From contig JAFDYA010000170.1 in assembly GCA_018267675.1 (NCBI GenBank), positions 1-33,366 of the forward strand: a DNA stretch of 33,366 nt, read 5' to 3'. The stretch comes from Bacteroidota bacterium (GTDB lineage Bacteria > Bacteroidota > Bacteroidia > Chitinophagales > Chitinophagaceae). This document shows, piece by piece, positions 24,154 through 31,913 of this stretch (position 1 is its first letter; each line of letters opens with the position of its first letter). The notes under the pieces were generated by a model that saw nothing but the letters and a program-made list of their open reading frames with translations, was not told the DNA's origin and ran no database searches. A program made the position numbers and the translations under genes.

Positions 24154-25113
24154 TCAAGCTTGAATCAAATAGCATTTTCGCTGCAGCTTCCCGAAAAAGT
24201 CAAAGGGAGTAGTGGCAGCAGTAATGTCCTTAACTAGGGAAGCAGGCAGCTTTTCCCGTTCTAGTTCGAACCCGCGATAGTTGGTACTGAAATACAAGGT
24301 GCCGCCGGGGCTCAGGATGCGAAGAAGTGTTTTCAAAAGGCCAACATGGTCTCGTTGCACATCCCACTCATGCTCCATGCGTTTGCTATTTGAAAATGTT
24401 GGCGGGTCGCAAACGATAATGTCGTAACGCTCTGCCGGCACTTGTTTCACCCATTCTAAGACATCATCCTGGATGAAATCATGGCGGTCTGGCTGGTACA
24501 GCTTGTTGTACTGCATATTCCGTTTAGCCCAATTGATATAGGTGCGGCTCATATCCACAGAACAAACCTCGGCAGCACCACCCTTAGCAGCATACACGCT
24601 AAAGGAACCGGTGTAACAAAAAAGATTCAATACTCTTTTCCCTGCAGCTTTCTCGCGAACCATTCCCCTAGTGATGCGATGATCCAGGAATAAACCAGTA
24701 TCCAAATAATCACTCAAATTGATGATGAACCGTAAGTCCGTCTCCGGAACAATTCGCTCCGTACGTTCCATTCCAAACTTTTCATACTGTCCTTGACGCC
24801 CGGCTTTCCGCTGGCGCTCTTTCATAAAAATTTGCTCCAAGGGCACTTCGGTAACTTGGGCTATTATTTCCCGTGCTGCCAACAGCCAATCGGTATGCTC
24901 TTGGTCGTCCATACCGTGCCTGCGCTTATACTCTGCTGCATGGATCACCCCGTCATAAAATTCAATAGCAAAAGGTGCTTCGGGCAAATCATGATCATAA
25001 AAACGAAAACAGGCCAAGCCTTGTTTCTTCGCCGTTTTTGCAATATGCTTCCATACCTTCTGAAGCCTGTTTGAGAATGCTTCTAATTTAAGCCTACGAC
25101 TTTGATACTCCAT
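24154..25113 (-). CDS. Stand-alone RlmK-type 23S rRNA (guanine-N7)-methyltransferase
   Basis: A 319-residue class I SAM methyltransferase that matches the C-terminal RlmK half of E. coli RlmKL (the m7G2069 activity). FSNRLQKVWKHIAKTAKKQG at 13-32 is the start of that half. YLDTGLFLDHRITRGMV (136-152) and the SAM-binding LNLFCYTGSFSVYAA (162-176) follow, then VDMSRTYINWAKRN (186-199, the acidic SAM residue) and DPPTFSNSKRM (236-246). There is no THUMP domain and no RlmL (m2G2445) half. RlmI-type enzymes are related, but the SNSKRME and VDMSRTY texts fit RlmK better. The stop of the MORN-type gene upstream is only three bases from its ATG, so it belongs to that operon. Confidence 0.85.
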   Translation of the reverse strand: MEYQSRRLKLEAFSNRLQKVWKHIAKTAKKQGLACFRFYDHDLPEAPFAIEFYDGVIHAAEYKRRHGMDDQEHTDWLLAAREIIAQVTEVPLEQIFMKERQRKAGRQGQYEKFGMERTERIVPETDLRFIINLSDYLDTGLFLDHRITRGMVREKAAGKRVLNLFCYTGSFSVYAAKGGAAEVCSVDMSRTYINWAKRNMQYNKLYQPDRHDFIQDDVLEWVKQVPAERYDIIVCDPPTFSNSKRMEHEWDVQRDHVGLLKTLLRILSPGGTLYFSTNYRGFELEREKLPASLVKDITAATTPFDFFGKLQRKCYLIQA

Positions 25114-25116
25114 GCG

Positions 25117-25743
25117 TCAGCGAAAGTCGGTATAATTAAATTGTTTATCGCGGGGCGGCTTATAATAGGTTTTTTGGTGTAGCTGCATCTTAGCTTCCCT
25201 TTGTTTGAAATAGGCACTATCAACGGTGGCAATAGAAAAATCATGAGTGTAAATCACTTCACCAAGCAGGTATTCTAGCTCTCGGGTGAGCCGTCCACTA
25301 ACATTATCATAGTAGCGCCACATGCCATGTTTCACACTACCGCTTTCTGTAGGAAGAATTCGTTGATATTCCGCTCCAGTGACCGGGTCGGTAACTAAAA
25401 TGGTATCAAAAGCATAACGTGGGTTCAATCCACGAAAATGACCGACACATACCAAAGTACCATTCTCAAAATACTTAGCTTCTCCGTGTCGTTGTCCCTG
25501 GCTAAAGTGCTCCATTGCCGTTACTTGCCCATCATGGTCAAAGCGATACCAAGCGCCCACTTTCTTGCCATGATCATAGCTTCCCCACTCAGAAAAAGCC
25601 TCTTCGCCCATGTGCTCCGGATGTTTGACAATCCACTCCCCTTGAGGCCGGCCATGGCTATCCTGTAGATTATACATCCGGGGCTGTGCTTGCACGAACC
25701 AGCAAACAAAAACCAAGGCAATCGTCAAGAGGAATTTGGGCAT
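25117..25743 (-). CDS. Secreted MORN-type repeat protein
   Basis: A 208-residue exported protein. With the ATG at 25743 it begins with a signal peptide (MPKFLLTIALVFVCWFVQAQ); the frame runs up to a TTG at 25782 that overlaps the DUF2461 gene and is less likely. The mature part has MORN-like repeats of the YwqK type, such as SYDHGKKVGAWYRFDHDGQ and FSQGQRHGEAKYFENGTLV, with a further GMWRYYDN unit later. Such repeats are common in Bacteroidota periplasmic or surface proteins and say little about function. It is probably translated with the DUF2461 gene upstream (31-base gap) and the rRNA methyltransferase downstream (3-base gap). Confidence 0.82.
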   Translation of the reverse strand: MPKFLLTIALVFVCWFVQAQPRMYNLQDSHGRPQGEWIVKHPEHMGEEAFSEWGSYDHGKKVGAWYRFDHDGQVTAMEHFSQGQRHGEAKYFENGTLVCVGHFRGLNPRYAFDTILVTDPVTGAEYQRILPTESGSVKHGMWRYYDNVSGRLTRELEYLLGEVIYTHDFSIATVDSAYFKQREAKMQLHQKTYYKPPRDKQFNYTDFR

Positions 25744-25774
25744 GTTCACAAGATACAAAAGGAATATCGATAGC

Positions 25775-26431
25775 TTAATCAATGGCGCGGTTCAGAAAAT
25801 TAACTAAAGGAGCAAGGGTCTTGAATATCTCAAATACCTCACTACTCGCGGATTTAGTCAGAAGAACTTTATCAGGTACAGGACAGCGGCAGATAAAGCT
25901 TTTCATTTTTAAATACTCGATCGCCGGATTAGTAACATCATACCCTTTGGGCGGCTTTTGCAAGGTCTCCCCTTCAATACCATCAAAAGCCTTTTTGAAT
26001 TGTTTCCCTTGAATAATTTCCTGAAACTCCTTAAAATTATAGTCAATTTCCTGTCGCACATTCTTCAAGATTCCTGTAGCTGGCATCCACAAGCCACCAC
26101 CCACGAAAATGCTGCCCGGTTCCAAATGGCAATAATACCCTGCCCCCTCCCATTTCCTCCCGCCATGGGAGAAATAGGCGGACAGATAAGGCTTGTAGGG
26201 TGTTTTATCTTTAGAGAATCGAACATCACGGTAGATCCTATAAACACAATCTTTGGGGCTTTGCTCTGCAAATACTACATCCAATTCAAGCATCTTTTGC
26301 AAGACTTGTGCGACAAACGCTTCAAAGTTCATCTTTGCCATTGCAAACTCATTGCGGTGCTCTTCGAACCAAACTTTGTTATTGTTCTTCTTTAGCGCTT
26401 TAAGAAACTGAAAGGTACCTTCTTGAATCAT
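25775..26431 (-). CDS. DUF2461 family protein
   Basis: A 218-residue protein of the DUF2461 (TIGR02453) family, whose function is unknown. Family features are the N-terminal FLKALKKNNNKVWFEEHRNEF, DCVYRIYRDVRFSKDKTPYKP (in part the hallmark R-I-x-R-D-x-R-F-x-x-D-K-x-P-Y), and GGGLWMPA followed by VRQEIDYN. No signal peptide or membrane helix is present, so it should be cytoplasmic. The start is an ATG. It lies 26 bases behind the secreted protein gene upstream and before the MORN-type gene. Confidence 0.92.
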   Translation of the reverse strand: MIQEGTFQFLKALKKNNNKVWFEEHRNEFAMAKMNFEAFVAQVLQKMLELDVVFAEQSPKDCVYRIYRDVRFSKDKTPYKPYLSAYFSHGGRKWEGAGYYCHLEPGSIFVGGGLWMPATGILKNVRQEIDYNFKEFQEIIQGKQFKKAFDGIEGETLQKPPKGYDVTNPAIEYLKMKSFICRCPVPDKVLLTKSASSEVFEIFKTLAPLVNFLNRAID

Positions 26432-26457
26432 GATAAAAGGAAGAGGAGCTAAGTACG

Positions 26458-27324
26458 CTAGTCTAGGGAAAATTCCTGTTGCTTCATTACTTTGCCTGCT
26501 TCTGTGAGCCGAAGATAGTACAGTCCCTTTGGAGCATGCTCTGCTTTGAATTCGATATTGATTTTGTACTTACCCCGTTTCATCTCATTCTTTGCAAAGA
26601 CAGACTGGACAAGCTTTCCTTGCTCATTGAAAATGCCTAAATCCAAAATTGCAGTTTGTTCTTGCTGCCATTGCATCTGCGTAGCAATCTTCAAAACACG
26701 ATTTACAAAGGCAGCCTGCGCACCGCTGGTATCGATTCCATAAATCTTAAAAAACTTCGGTCGGCTTTGTCCTACCAATTTCTGCATAAAATCTAACAGT
26801 GCGAAGCTTTCCTTGGGACGATCAACATCAAACACCCCCTCCAGGTTATGAAAATCAGTCAATGCCCAGACGGCCTGCTGCCCCAGGAAATCCTGAAGTC
26901 GCTGGAGCCGGAGGTAATTCAAAAGCTGCTGCATGAGCGAATCTGCCTGGCCGATGTAATGAAACGGAATACTATCAGCTGGTGCAGCGGCATGAGCTTT
27001 GGCACAAAACGTGGCCAAATCAACCTCTTTGGTAGCATTTGCAGCAAGTGGAATAGTCTCATTACCTACACAGATCAGATCTTGGTAGTTGGTATCAATC
27101 GGACGGAAAAGCAAAGCTGGCTCCACTCGGATCAAGACCCCGCCTTTACTAAGATTGGTTAGCCTGACTTTCAAACCATTTCTCAAAAAAGACTGCCCAC
27201 TACCAATGGCCTCCAGCCTTACCAAACCCTCGCTGAGTGCTTGTTTCAACCCTCTTTTTTCGATAGCATTTCCGAAGTTGGGGCAGAGCAGCAAGAGAAA
27301 TATCAATACAAGGAAAAGGCGCAT
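26458..27324 (-). CDS. Secreted protein of unknown function with a C-terminal sorting-like domain
   Basis: A 288-residue exported protein. The signal peptide begins at the ATG at 27324 (MRLFLVLIFLLLLCPNFGNA). The frame is open far upstream, into the icd gene on the other strand, but that extension has no protein character; another ATG at 27378 is less likely. The central part has helical text (LMQQLLNYLRLQRLQDFLGQ). The last 60 residues (LDLGIFNEQGKLVQSV, then APKGLYYLRLTEAGKVMKQQ) resemble a type IX secretion C-terminal domain, though the usual YPNP start is missing. I do not recognise the main body. It is the first gene of a minus-strand operon and lies divergent from icd. Confidence 0.72.
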   Translation of the reverse strand: MRLFLVLIFLLLLCPNFGNAIEKRGLKQALSEGLVRLEAIGSGQSFLRNGLKVRLTNLSKGGVLIRVEPALLFRPIDTNYQDLICVGNETIPLAANATKEVDLATFCAKAHAAAPADSIPFHYIGQADSLMQQLLNYLRLQRLQDFLGQQAVWALTDFHNLEGVFDVDRPKESFALLDFMQKLVGQSRPKFFKIYGIDTSGAQAAFVNRVLKIATQMQWQQEQTAILDLGIFNEQGKLVQSVFAKNEMKRGKYKINIEFKAEHAPKGLYYLRLTEAGKVMKQQEFSLD

Positions 27325-27342
27325 GGCGTTATCGGCTTTTGA

Positions 27343-27350
27343 TAAATATA
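27343..27350 (-). promoter_or_regulatory. Candidate -7 element for the secreted-protein operon
   Basis: On the minus strand TATATTTA differs from TAnnTTTG only at the last position and lies 18 bases before the chosen ATG at 27324. It supports that start over the upstream ATG at 27378. Confidence 0.35.
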
Positions 27351-27353
27351 GCG

Positions 27354-27373
27354 TACCAAAGAAAACTTTGGTA
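27354..27373. promoter_or_regulatory. Perfect inverted repeat between divergent genes (possible operator)
   Basis: TACCAAAG (27354-27361) and CTTTGGTA (27366-27373) form a perfect 8-bp inverted repeat around AAAA. It lies in the 96-base gap between icd (+) and the secreted-protein operon (minus), just upstream of the minus -7 element. The symmetry and position fit a binding site for a dimeric regulator; there is no T-tract that would make it a terminator. Confidence 0.4.
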
Positions 27374-27403
27374 TTCATCAGTTTTTCAAAGGAAGCAAAA
27401 GCA

Positions 27404-27411
27404 TAAATTCG
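27404..27411 (+). promoter_or_regulatory. Candidate -7 element before icd
   Basis: TAAATTCG, followed by CGC, fits TAnnTTTG at all but one fixed position and ends nine bases before the icd ATG. The mRNA leader would be only a few bases long. Confidence 0.35.
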
Positions 27412-27420
27412 CGCACTTTT

Positions 27421-28692
27421 ATGAGCAACAAGATCACCATGGGGGCAGGTGGCCGCCTCAACGTTCCTAATCATCCAACAATCCCATTTATTGAAGGCGA
27501 CGGCATAGGGCCTGATGTCTGGAAAGCTACCAAAGCTGTACTCGACGATGCGGTGGAGACAGTGTACAAAGGACAAAGAAAGATTGATTGGGTAGAAATG
27601 CTTGCAGGAGAAAAGGCATTTAATGCTACCGGAGAATGGCTACCAGCAAAAACACTGGAGCTAGCGAAGGAATATCTTGTATCCATCAAAGGGCCTTTAA
27701 CGACACCGGTTGGCGGTGGTATTCGCTCGTTGAATGTGGCGCTACGTCAGGAATTGGATTTATACGTTTGCTTACGTCCGGTGCAATGGTTTCATGGTGT
27801 ACCCTCACCGGTTCGGCATCCGGAGCGTGTGAACATGGTTATCTTTCGGGAAAACACTGAGGATATCTATGCGGGAATTGAAGCACAGGAAGGCAGCGAG
27901 AAGGCTAAAAAATTGCTTCAGTTTTTACAGGACGAATGGGGCGAGGGTGGCAAAATAAGGTTCCCCGAGACTACCTCCTTCGGTATTAAGCCGGTAAGCA
28001 AGGATGGTAGCGAACGTTTGATTCGGGCGGCACTTCAGTATGCTGTGGAGAAAAAATTGCCCACTGTGAGCATTGTACACAAGGGGAATATCATGAAGTT
28101 TACTGAAGGTTCCTTTAAGAACTGGGGTTATGAATTGGCTGAGCGTGAATTTGGCGATAAAGTCTTCACTTGGGCGCAATGGGAAAAAATCAAAGCTGCT
28201 CAGGATGAAGATGCCGCTAACCAAGCATTAAAGCAAGCACAAGCCACTGGAAAGATTCTAGTAAATGATGTGATTGCCGATAATTTCTTGCAACAAATAC
28301 TGCTAGCCCCGCAAGATTTCTCTGTAGTAGCCACACTCAACCTCAACGGCGACTATATCTCTGATGCACTAGCTGCTGCTGTGGGGGGCATCGGCATTGC
28401 ACCGGGTGCAAATATCAACTACAGGACAGGCCACGCAGTCTTTGAGGCTACGCATGGCACAGCACCTCGTTTTGCCAATACGAATACCATGAACCCGAGT
28501 TCCCTAATCCTCAGTGGCGTGATGATGCTGGAATATATCGGATGGACTGAAGCTGCCGAAGTCATTCTAAAGGCTTTGAAAGAAGCAATCATGCGGAAAC
28601 GTGTAACCATAGATTTCTACAAACTGATGAATGATGCAACGCTACTGAAGACTAGTGAATTTGCCGAAGAATTAACTAAGAGCATCAAATAA
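27421..28692 (+). CDS. icd: Isocitrate dehydrogenase, E. coli-type homodimeric
   Basis: This enzyme oxidises isocitrate to 2-oxoglutarate and CO2 in the TCA cycle. The 423-residue protein has the family start [14 protein letters not shown], the substrate loop [13 protein letters not shown] (with the Ser that is phosphorylated in E. coli and the binding Arg residues), [13 protein letters not shown], the active-site [11 protein letters not shown], and the metal-binding [11 protein letters not shown] and [23 protein letters not shown] precedes the coenzyme pocket. Residues at the pocket differ from the E. coli NADP enzyme: Arg for Lys344, Phe for Tyr345, Met for Val351, Ile for Tyr391 and Lys for Arg395 (E. 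coli numbering). The NAD-type Asp is also absent, so NADP is likely but not proven. The start is an ATG. Confidence 0.95.
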   Translation: MSNKITMGAGGRLNVPNHPTIPFIEGDGIGPDVWKATKAVLDDAVETVYKGQRKIDWVEMLAGEKAFNATGEWLPAKTLELAKEYLVSIKGPLTTPVGGGIRSLNVALRQELDLYVCLRPVQWFHGVPSPVRHPERVNMVIFRENTEDIYAGIEAQEGSEKAKKLLQFLQDEWGEGGKIRFPETTSFGIKPVSKDGSERLIRAALQYAVEKKLPTVSIVHKGNIMKFTEGSFKNWGYELAEREFGDKVFTWAQWEKIKAAQDEDAANQALKQAQATGKILVNDVIADNFLQQILLAPQDFSVVATLNLNGDYISDALAAAVGGIGIAPGANINYRTGHAVFEATHGTAPRFANTNTMNPSSLILSGVMMLEYIGWTEAAEVILKALKEAIMRKRVTIDFYKLMNDATLLKTSEFAEELTKSIK

Positions 28693-28741
28693 TTTAGCTG
28701 TTTTAGTCGGCGTTCATTAAGCTGATGCCAACTTTATCCTG

Positions 28742-28758
28742 CTAGCTAATGAAGCTAG
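28742..28758. promoter_or_regulatory. Perfect inverted repeat next to the M1 peptidase promoter
   Basis: CTAGCT (28742-28747) and AGCTAG (28753-28758) are exact inverted copies around AATGA, ending three bases before the TATCTTCG element. It could be an operator or a short hairpin at the end of the icd transcript, but no T-tract follows. Confidence 0.3.
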
Positions 28759-28761
28759 AAA

Positions 28762-28769
28762 TATCTTCG
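28762..28769 (+). promoter_or_regulatory. -7-like element before the M1 peptidase gene
   Basis: TATCTTCG, the same octamer as before miaB and the GT4 gene, ends 25 bases before the TTG start of the peptidase. A leader of about 20 nt would result. Confidence 0.4.
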
Positions 28770-28794
28770 TAGCAAACAGTCCGAATAATTTCTT

Positions 28795-31700
28795 TTGAAA
28801 AAGACAGTCTGCTTGCTTTGGCTTTTGGGCATTTCATTGAATTGCCTCGGTAAAAAATACTTTCAACAGCATGTTGCGACCCAGCTCAATGTCCGACTGG
28901 ATGATCGCTTACATTTCCTTCATGGCTTTGAGCGTATTGTTTATACCAATAACGCCCCCGATACCCTTCATTACCTCTACTTCCACCTTTGGCCAAACGC
29001 CTATAGTAGCGACCGGACCACCTTTGCAGAGCAACAAGTAGCCCAGGGCAAAACGGACTTTTACTTTAGTCCGGCTGAAGACCGCGGCTATATTGACAGT
29101 CTAATTTTTGAAGTAAATGGCCGTCCGGTATCGGCTATTTCCGCACCTGGCATGCCGGATATCGCCAGGATTGATTTACCCAATGCGCTTGCCCCAAGCG
29201 CTTCTCTGGAAATAACTACCCCGTTCCGTGTTAAGATTCCAAAAGTCTTTTCCCGGATGGGTCATTCTAAACAGGCTTACTACATTTCGCAGTGGTTTCC
29301 TAAGCCGGCTGTTTACGACCAAAAGGGCTGGCACCCATTACCCTATTCGGACCAAGGAGAATTCTACAGCGAAATTGGTAGTTATGATGTACAGATCACC
29401 GTCCCCAAAAACTATGTTGTGTTGGCGACCGGCAATTGTCTGGACGAATCAGAAAACAAGTTTCTTGATAGCCTAAGTACCCTAAACTATAAAAATCTTG
29501 AAGAGCCAAAGTCTTTTTCAAAACGCTGGCGAGACAGTGTCAACCGCTTTCCCCAATCGTCCACTGAATTCAAAACGCTGCACTTCCGAGAAGATAATAT
29601 CCACGACTTTGCTTGGTTTGCAGACAAGCGGTATATCGTAAGGAAAGATACCGTCACACTGCCGGCCACAGCGGAATCTGGGGCACACAAAGTAACTATC
29701 TACACCGCTACGCTACCAGCTGATGCCTATTATTGGAAAGGAGCCACCGATGCGGTAAAGAAGACAATTAGCTATCTCAGTAATAAGGTCGGGCGCTATC
29801 CCTACAATACCGTAAAAGCTGTGGAAGGAGACATGAAAGCCGGTGGCGGCATGGAGTATCCAACAATCACGGTAATTGACCGGATGGCATCAAGAGCGTC
29901 CTTACAGCAAGTATTAGCACATGAAGTGGGGCACAACTGGTTTTATGGCATTTTGGCAAGCAATGAGCGAGATGATGCATGGATGGATGAAGGCATCAAT
30001 TCATTTTACGAACGCAAGATTACAACACAGCTAAAGGAGGAAACGGAACTTACAGAGCAACTCAATAATGCATTGATTGATGTTCTTTGTCTTAATGCGG
30101 GAGCTACTCATACCGACCAAGCATTATCCCTCACGGCTCATGAATATACCAAGGATAACTACGGCCTTGATGTGTACTACAAAACAGCTATGGTATTGCA
30201 ATGGTTGGAGGGATATATGGGGAAAGACAGCTTCAATAGCGCGATGCAAGCTTATTTCGATACTTGGAAGTTTCGCCACCCCTATCCCGAAGATTTTGCG
30301 CAGGTACTAAAGCAACATTCAGCCCGGCCATTGGACTGGTTTTTTGATGGTCTGCTCAAAAGCGACAAAGGGGTAGATTTTGGCCTGAAATCTGCCCGGA
30401 CAAAAGGCGGCCTTAGTTTCATTACAGTAAAAAACAATTCGGAATTTGCGGCACCGGTAAGAATTGACGCCTTCAAAAACGGGGTAAAAACGGACAGTAT
30501 TTGGTCGCTACCTTTCAAAGGAAAATCGACGCTTACATTTCCTGACAATGGTGCAGATTTTTGGCGCTTAGGCTCAGAAATACCGGACTATTACGGCTTC
30601 AACAACAAGCTTCGAACCTCCGGATTGTTTCGGAATGTCAGTTTCAAAATAAAGCCCGGAATAGGGCTAAGTAAAAAAGCAGATGCTGGACTCAATTTAC
30701 TTCCTGCAATCGGCTTTAATCTCTATGACGGCATGATGGCCGGAGCCTTGCTGCATAACCTATCCCTGCCACAACCACGCTTGCGCTATGCACTGGCTCC
30801 CCTGTATAGTTTTAGGGCAAAAGAGTTGGTGGGCGCCGGCTCCGTCGGCTATTGGTTCTATCCCTCAAGCCTTTTCCAGGAGATCATCCAGCAGCTCGAT
30901 TTTAAGTCCTTCCACTACGACAGTACCTCCCGGTTTATCAAGAGTACCCTGCGAGCGAGGTATATCAAGCTGGCACCTTCTATGTGCTTTGTTTTTAAGA
31001 ATGCATCCTTGCTTAGTCCTATCAGCCGTAGCTTACTTTTTAAATACTTTGCAATCTGGGAGAATGGATTTGACTTTAGGCTTGATGTCCGGGACAGCCT
31101 TTATAAACCTAGCCTTCGGAGCAATGAAGAAAGCAACTATGGTTTGGTTCGCTACAAATTTCGCAACGACCGAACCTTCAACCCCTACTCCTACACCCTG
31201 GAAGCCCAGCTAGGCAATACATTTTGCAAACTCAGTGCTGAGGGCCAAATCCGTATTGACTACAACAAAAAGAACAAAGCATTACAACTCCGCGCCTATA
31301 CCGGAAAATTCATTTCCATCCTGAATGATGATATAGCCAATTCGAGATACTGGCTAAGTTCAAGCTTTAACGCCAGCAATGACTATCTCTATGAAGGTAC
31401 TTGGATTGGACGAAGTGCTCGGGATGGCTTCGCCGCTCGTCAAATAGCCGTCCAGGAAGGTGGAAACAAAATCAGTACGCCCTACTATGGCTTCCCACTT
31501 GGGCGAAATGACGACTGGCTACTCGGATTCAACCTAAAATCTGATTTGCCCTTCGGGAAACTTCCGCTGCGCCTATACTTTGATTTGAGCACCTACGCTG
31601 ATGCAAAAAACATCAATCCTTCCGGCGATCGATGGCTGTATAGTGGCGGACTGGAAATCCATGCGCTTAAAGATGTATTACTCTTCCACATTCCCCTAGT

Positions 31701-31842
31701 AATGAGTCGCGACTATCAAGACTATTTCAATAGTATTTTCCCTGATAAAAAGCTAGCCAACAGCATATCCTTCTCCATTCAACTTCAGAATATCAACTGG
31801 CTCAAGACCACGACAAGCGGAATAAAATACTTCATGAACTAA
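28795..31842 (+). CDS. M1 family zinc metallopeptidase with C-terminal barrel-like domain
   Basis: A 1015-residue exported protein. The signal peptide is within residues 1-19. An aminopeptidase N-like beta domain follows, then a gluzincin catalytic domain with GGMEYP (351-356, the GAMEN-type exopeptidase motif) and HEVGH (376-380). The second zinc ligand is Glu399 in DEGINSFYE. A typical M1 enzyme ends near residue 600. Here another 400 residues follow that look like an outer-membrane beta-barrel: alternating aromatic strands, GFNLYDGMMAGALLHN and LFHIPLVMSRDYQ, and an end strand close to the C-terminus. The protein may therefore be a peptidase anchored in the outer membrane. The start must be TTG at 28795, since TAA is in frame at 28786-28788 and no ATG precedes the signal peptide. 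Confidence 0.87.
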   Translation: MKKTVCLLWLLGISLNCLGKKYFQQHVATQLNVRLDDRLHFLHGFERIVYTNNAPDTLHYLYFHLWPNAYSSDRTTFAEQQVAQGKTDFYFSPAEDRGYIDSLIFEVNGRPVSAISAPGMPDIARIDLPNALAPSASLEITTPFRVKIPKVFSRMGHSKQAYYISQWFPKPAVYDQKGWHPLPYSDQGEFYSEIGSYDVQITVPKNYVVLATGNCLDESENKFLDSLSTLNYKNLEEPKSFSKRWRDSVNRFPQSSTEFKTLHFREDNIHDFAWFADKRYIVRKDTVTLPATAESGAHKVTIYTATLPADAYYWKGATDAVKKTISYLSNKVGRYPYNTVKAVEGDMKAGGGMEYPTITVIDRMASRASLQQVLAHEVGHNWFYGILASNERDDAWMDEGINSFYERKITTQLKEETELTEQLNNALIDVLCLNAGATHTDQALSLTAHEYTKDNYGLDVYYKTAMVLQWLEGYMGKDSFNSAMQAYFDTWKFRHPYPEDFAQVLKQHSARPLDWFFDGLLKSDKGVDFGLKSARTKGGLSFITVKNNSEFAAPVRIDAFKNGVKTDSIWSLPFKGKSTLTFPDNGADFWRLGSEIPDYYGFNNKLRTSGLFRNVSFKIKPGIGLSKKADAGLNLLPAIGFNLYDGMMAGALLHNLSLPQPRLRYALAPLYSFRAKELVGAGSVGYWFYPSSLFQEIIQQLDFKSFHYDSTSRFIKSTLRARYIKLAPSMCFVFKNASLLSPISRSLLFKYFAIWENGFDFRLDVRDSLYKPSLRSNEESNYGLVRYKFRNDRTFNPYSYTLEAQLGNTFCKLSAEGQIRIDYNKKNKALQLRAYTGKFISILNDDIANSRYWLSSSFNASNDYLYEGTWIGRSARDGFAARQIAVQEGGNKISTPYYGFPLGRNDDWLLGFNLKSDLPFGKLPLRLYFDLSTYADAKNINPSGDRWLYSGGLEIHALKDVLLFHIPLVMSRDYQDYFNSIFPDKKLANSISFSIQLQNINWLKTTTSGIKYFMN

Positions 31843-31882
31843 GGGCGCTAGCACCACCAAGTGCACAATAGCCAAGGGGCAA

Positions 31883-31890
31883 TATCTTCG
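31883..31890 (+). promoter_or_regulatory. -7-like element before the GT4 gene
   Basis: TATCTTCG, followed by C, is the third exact copy of this octamer upstream of a plus-strand gene. It lies in the 71-base gap after the M1 peptidase stop and ends 23 bases before the TTG start of the glycosyltransferase. Confidence 0.4.
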
Positions 31891-31913
31891 CAAAAAGGCT
31901 CAACACCGTACCA

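Noticed and set aside
27325-27576. N-terminal extension of the secreted protein gene up to 27576
   Set aside because: It overlaps icd and its promoter region, has no protein-like pattern, and the signal peptide starts at the ATG at 27324.
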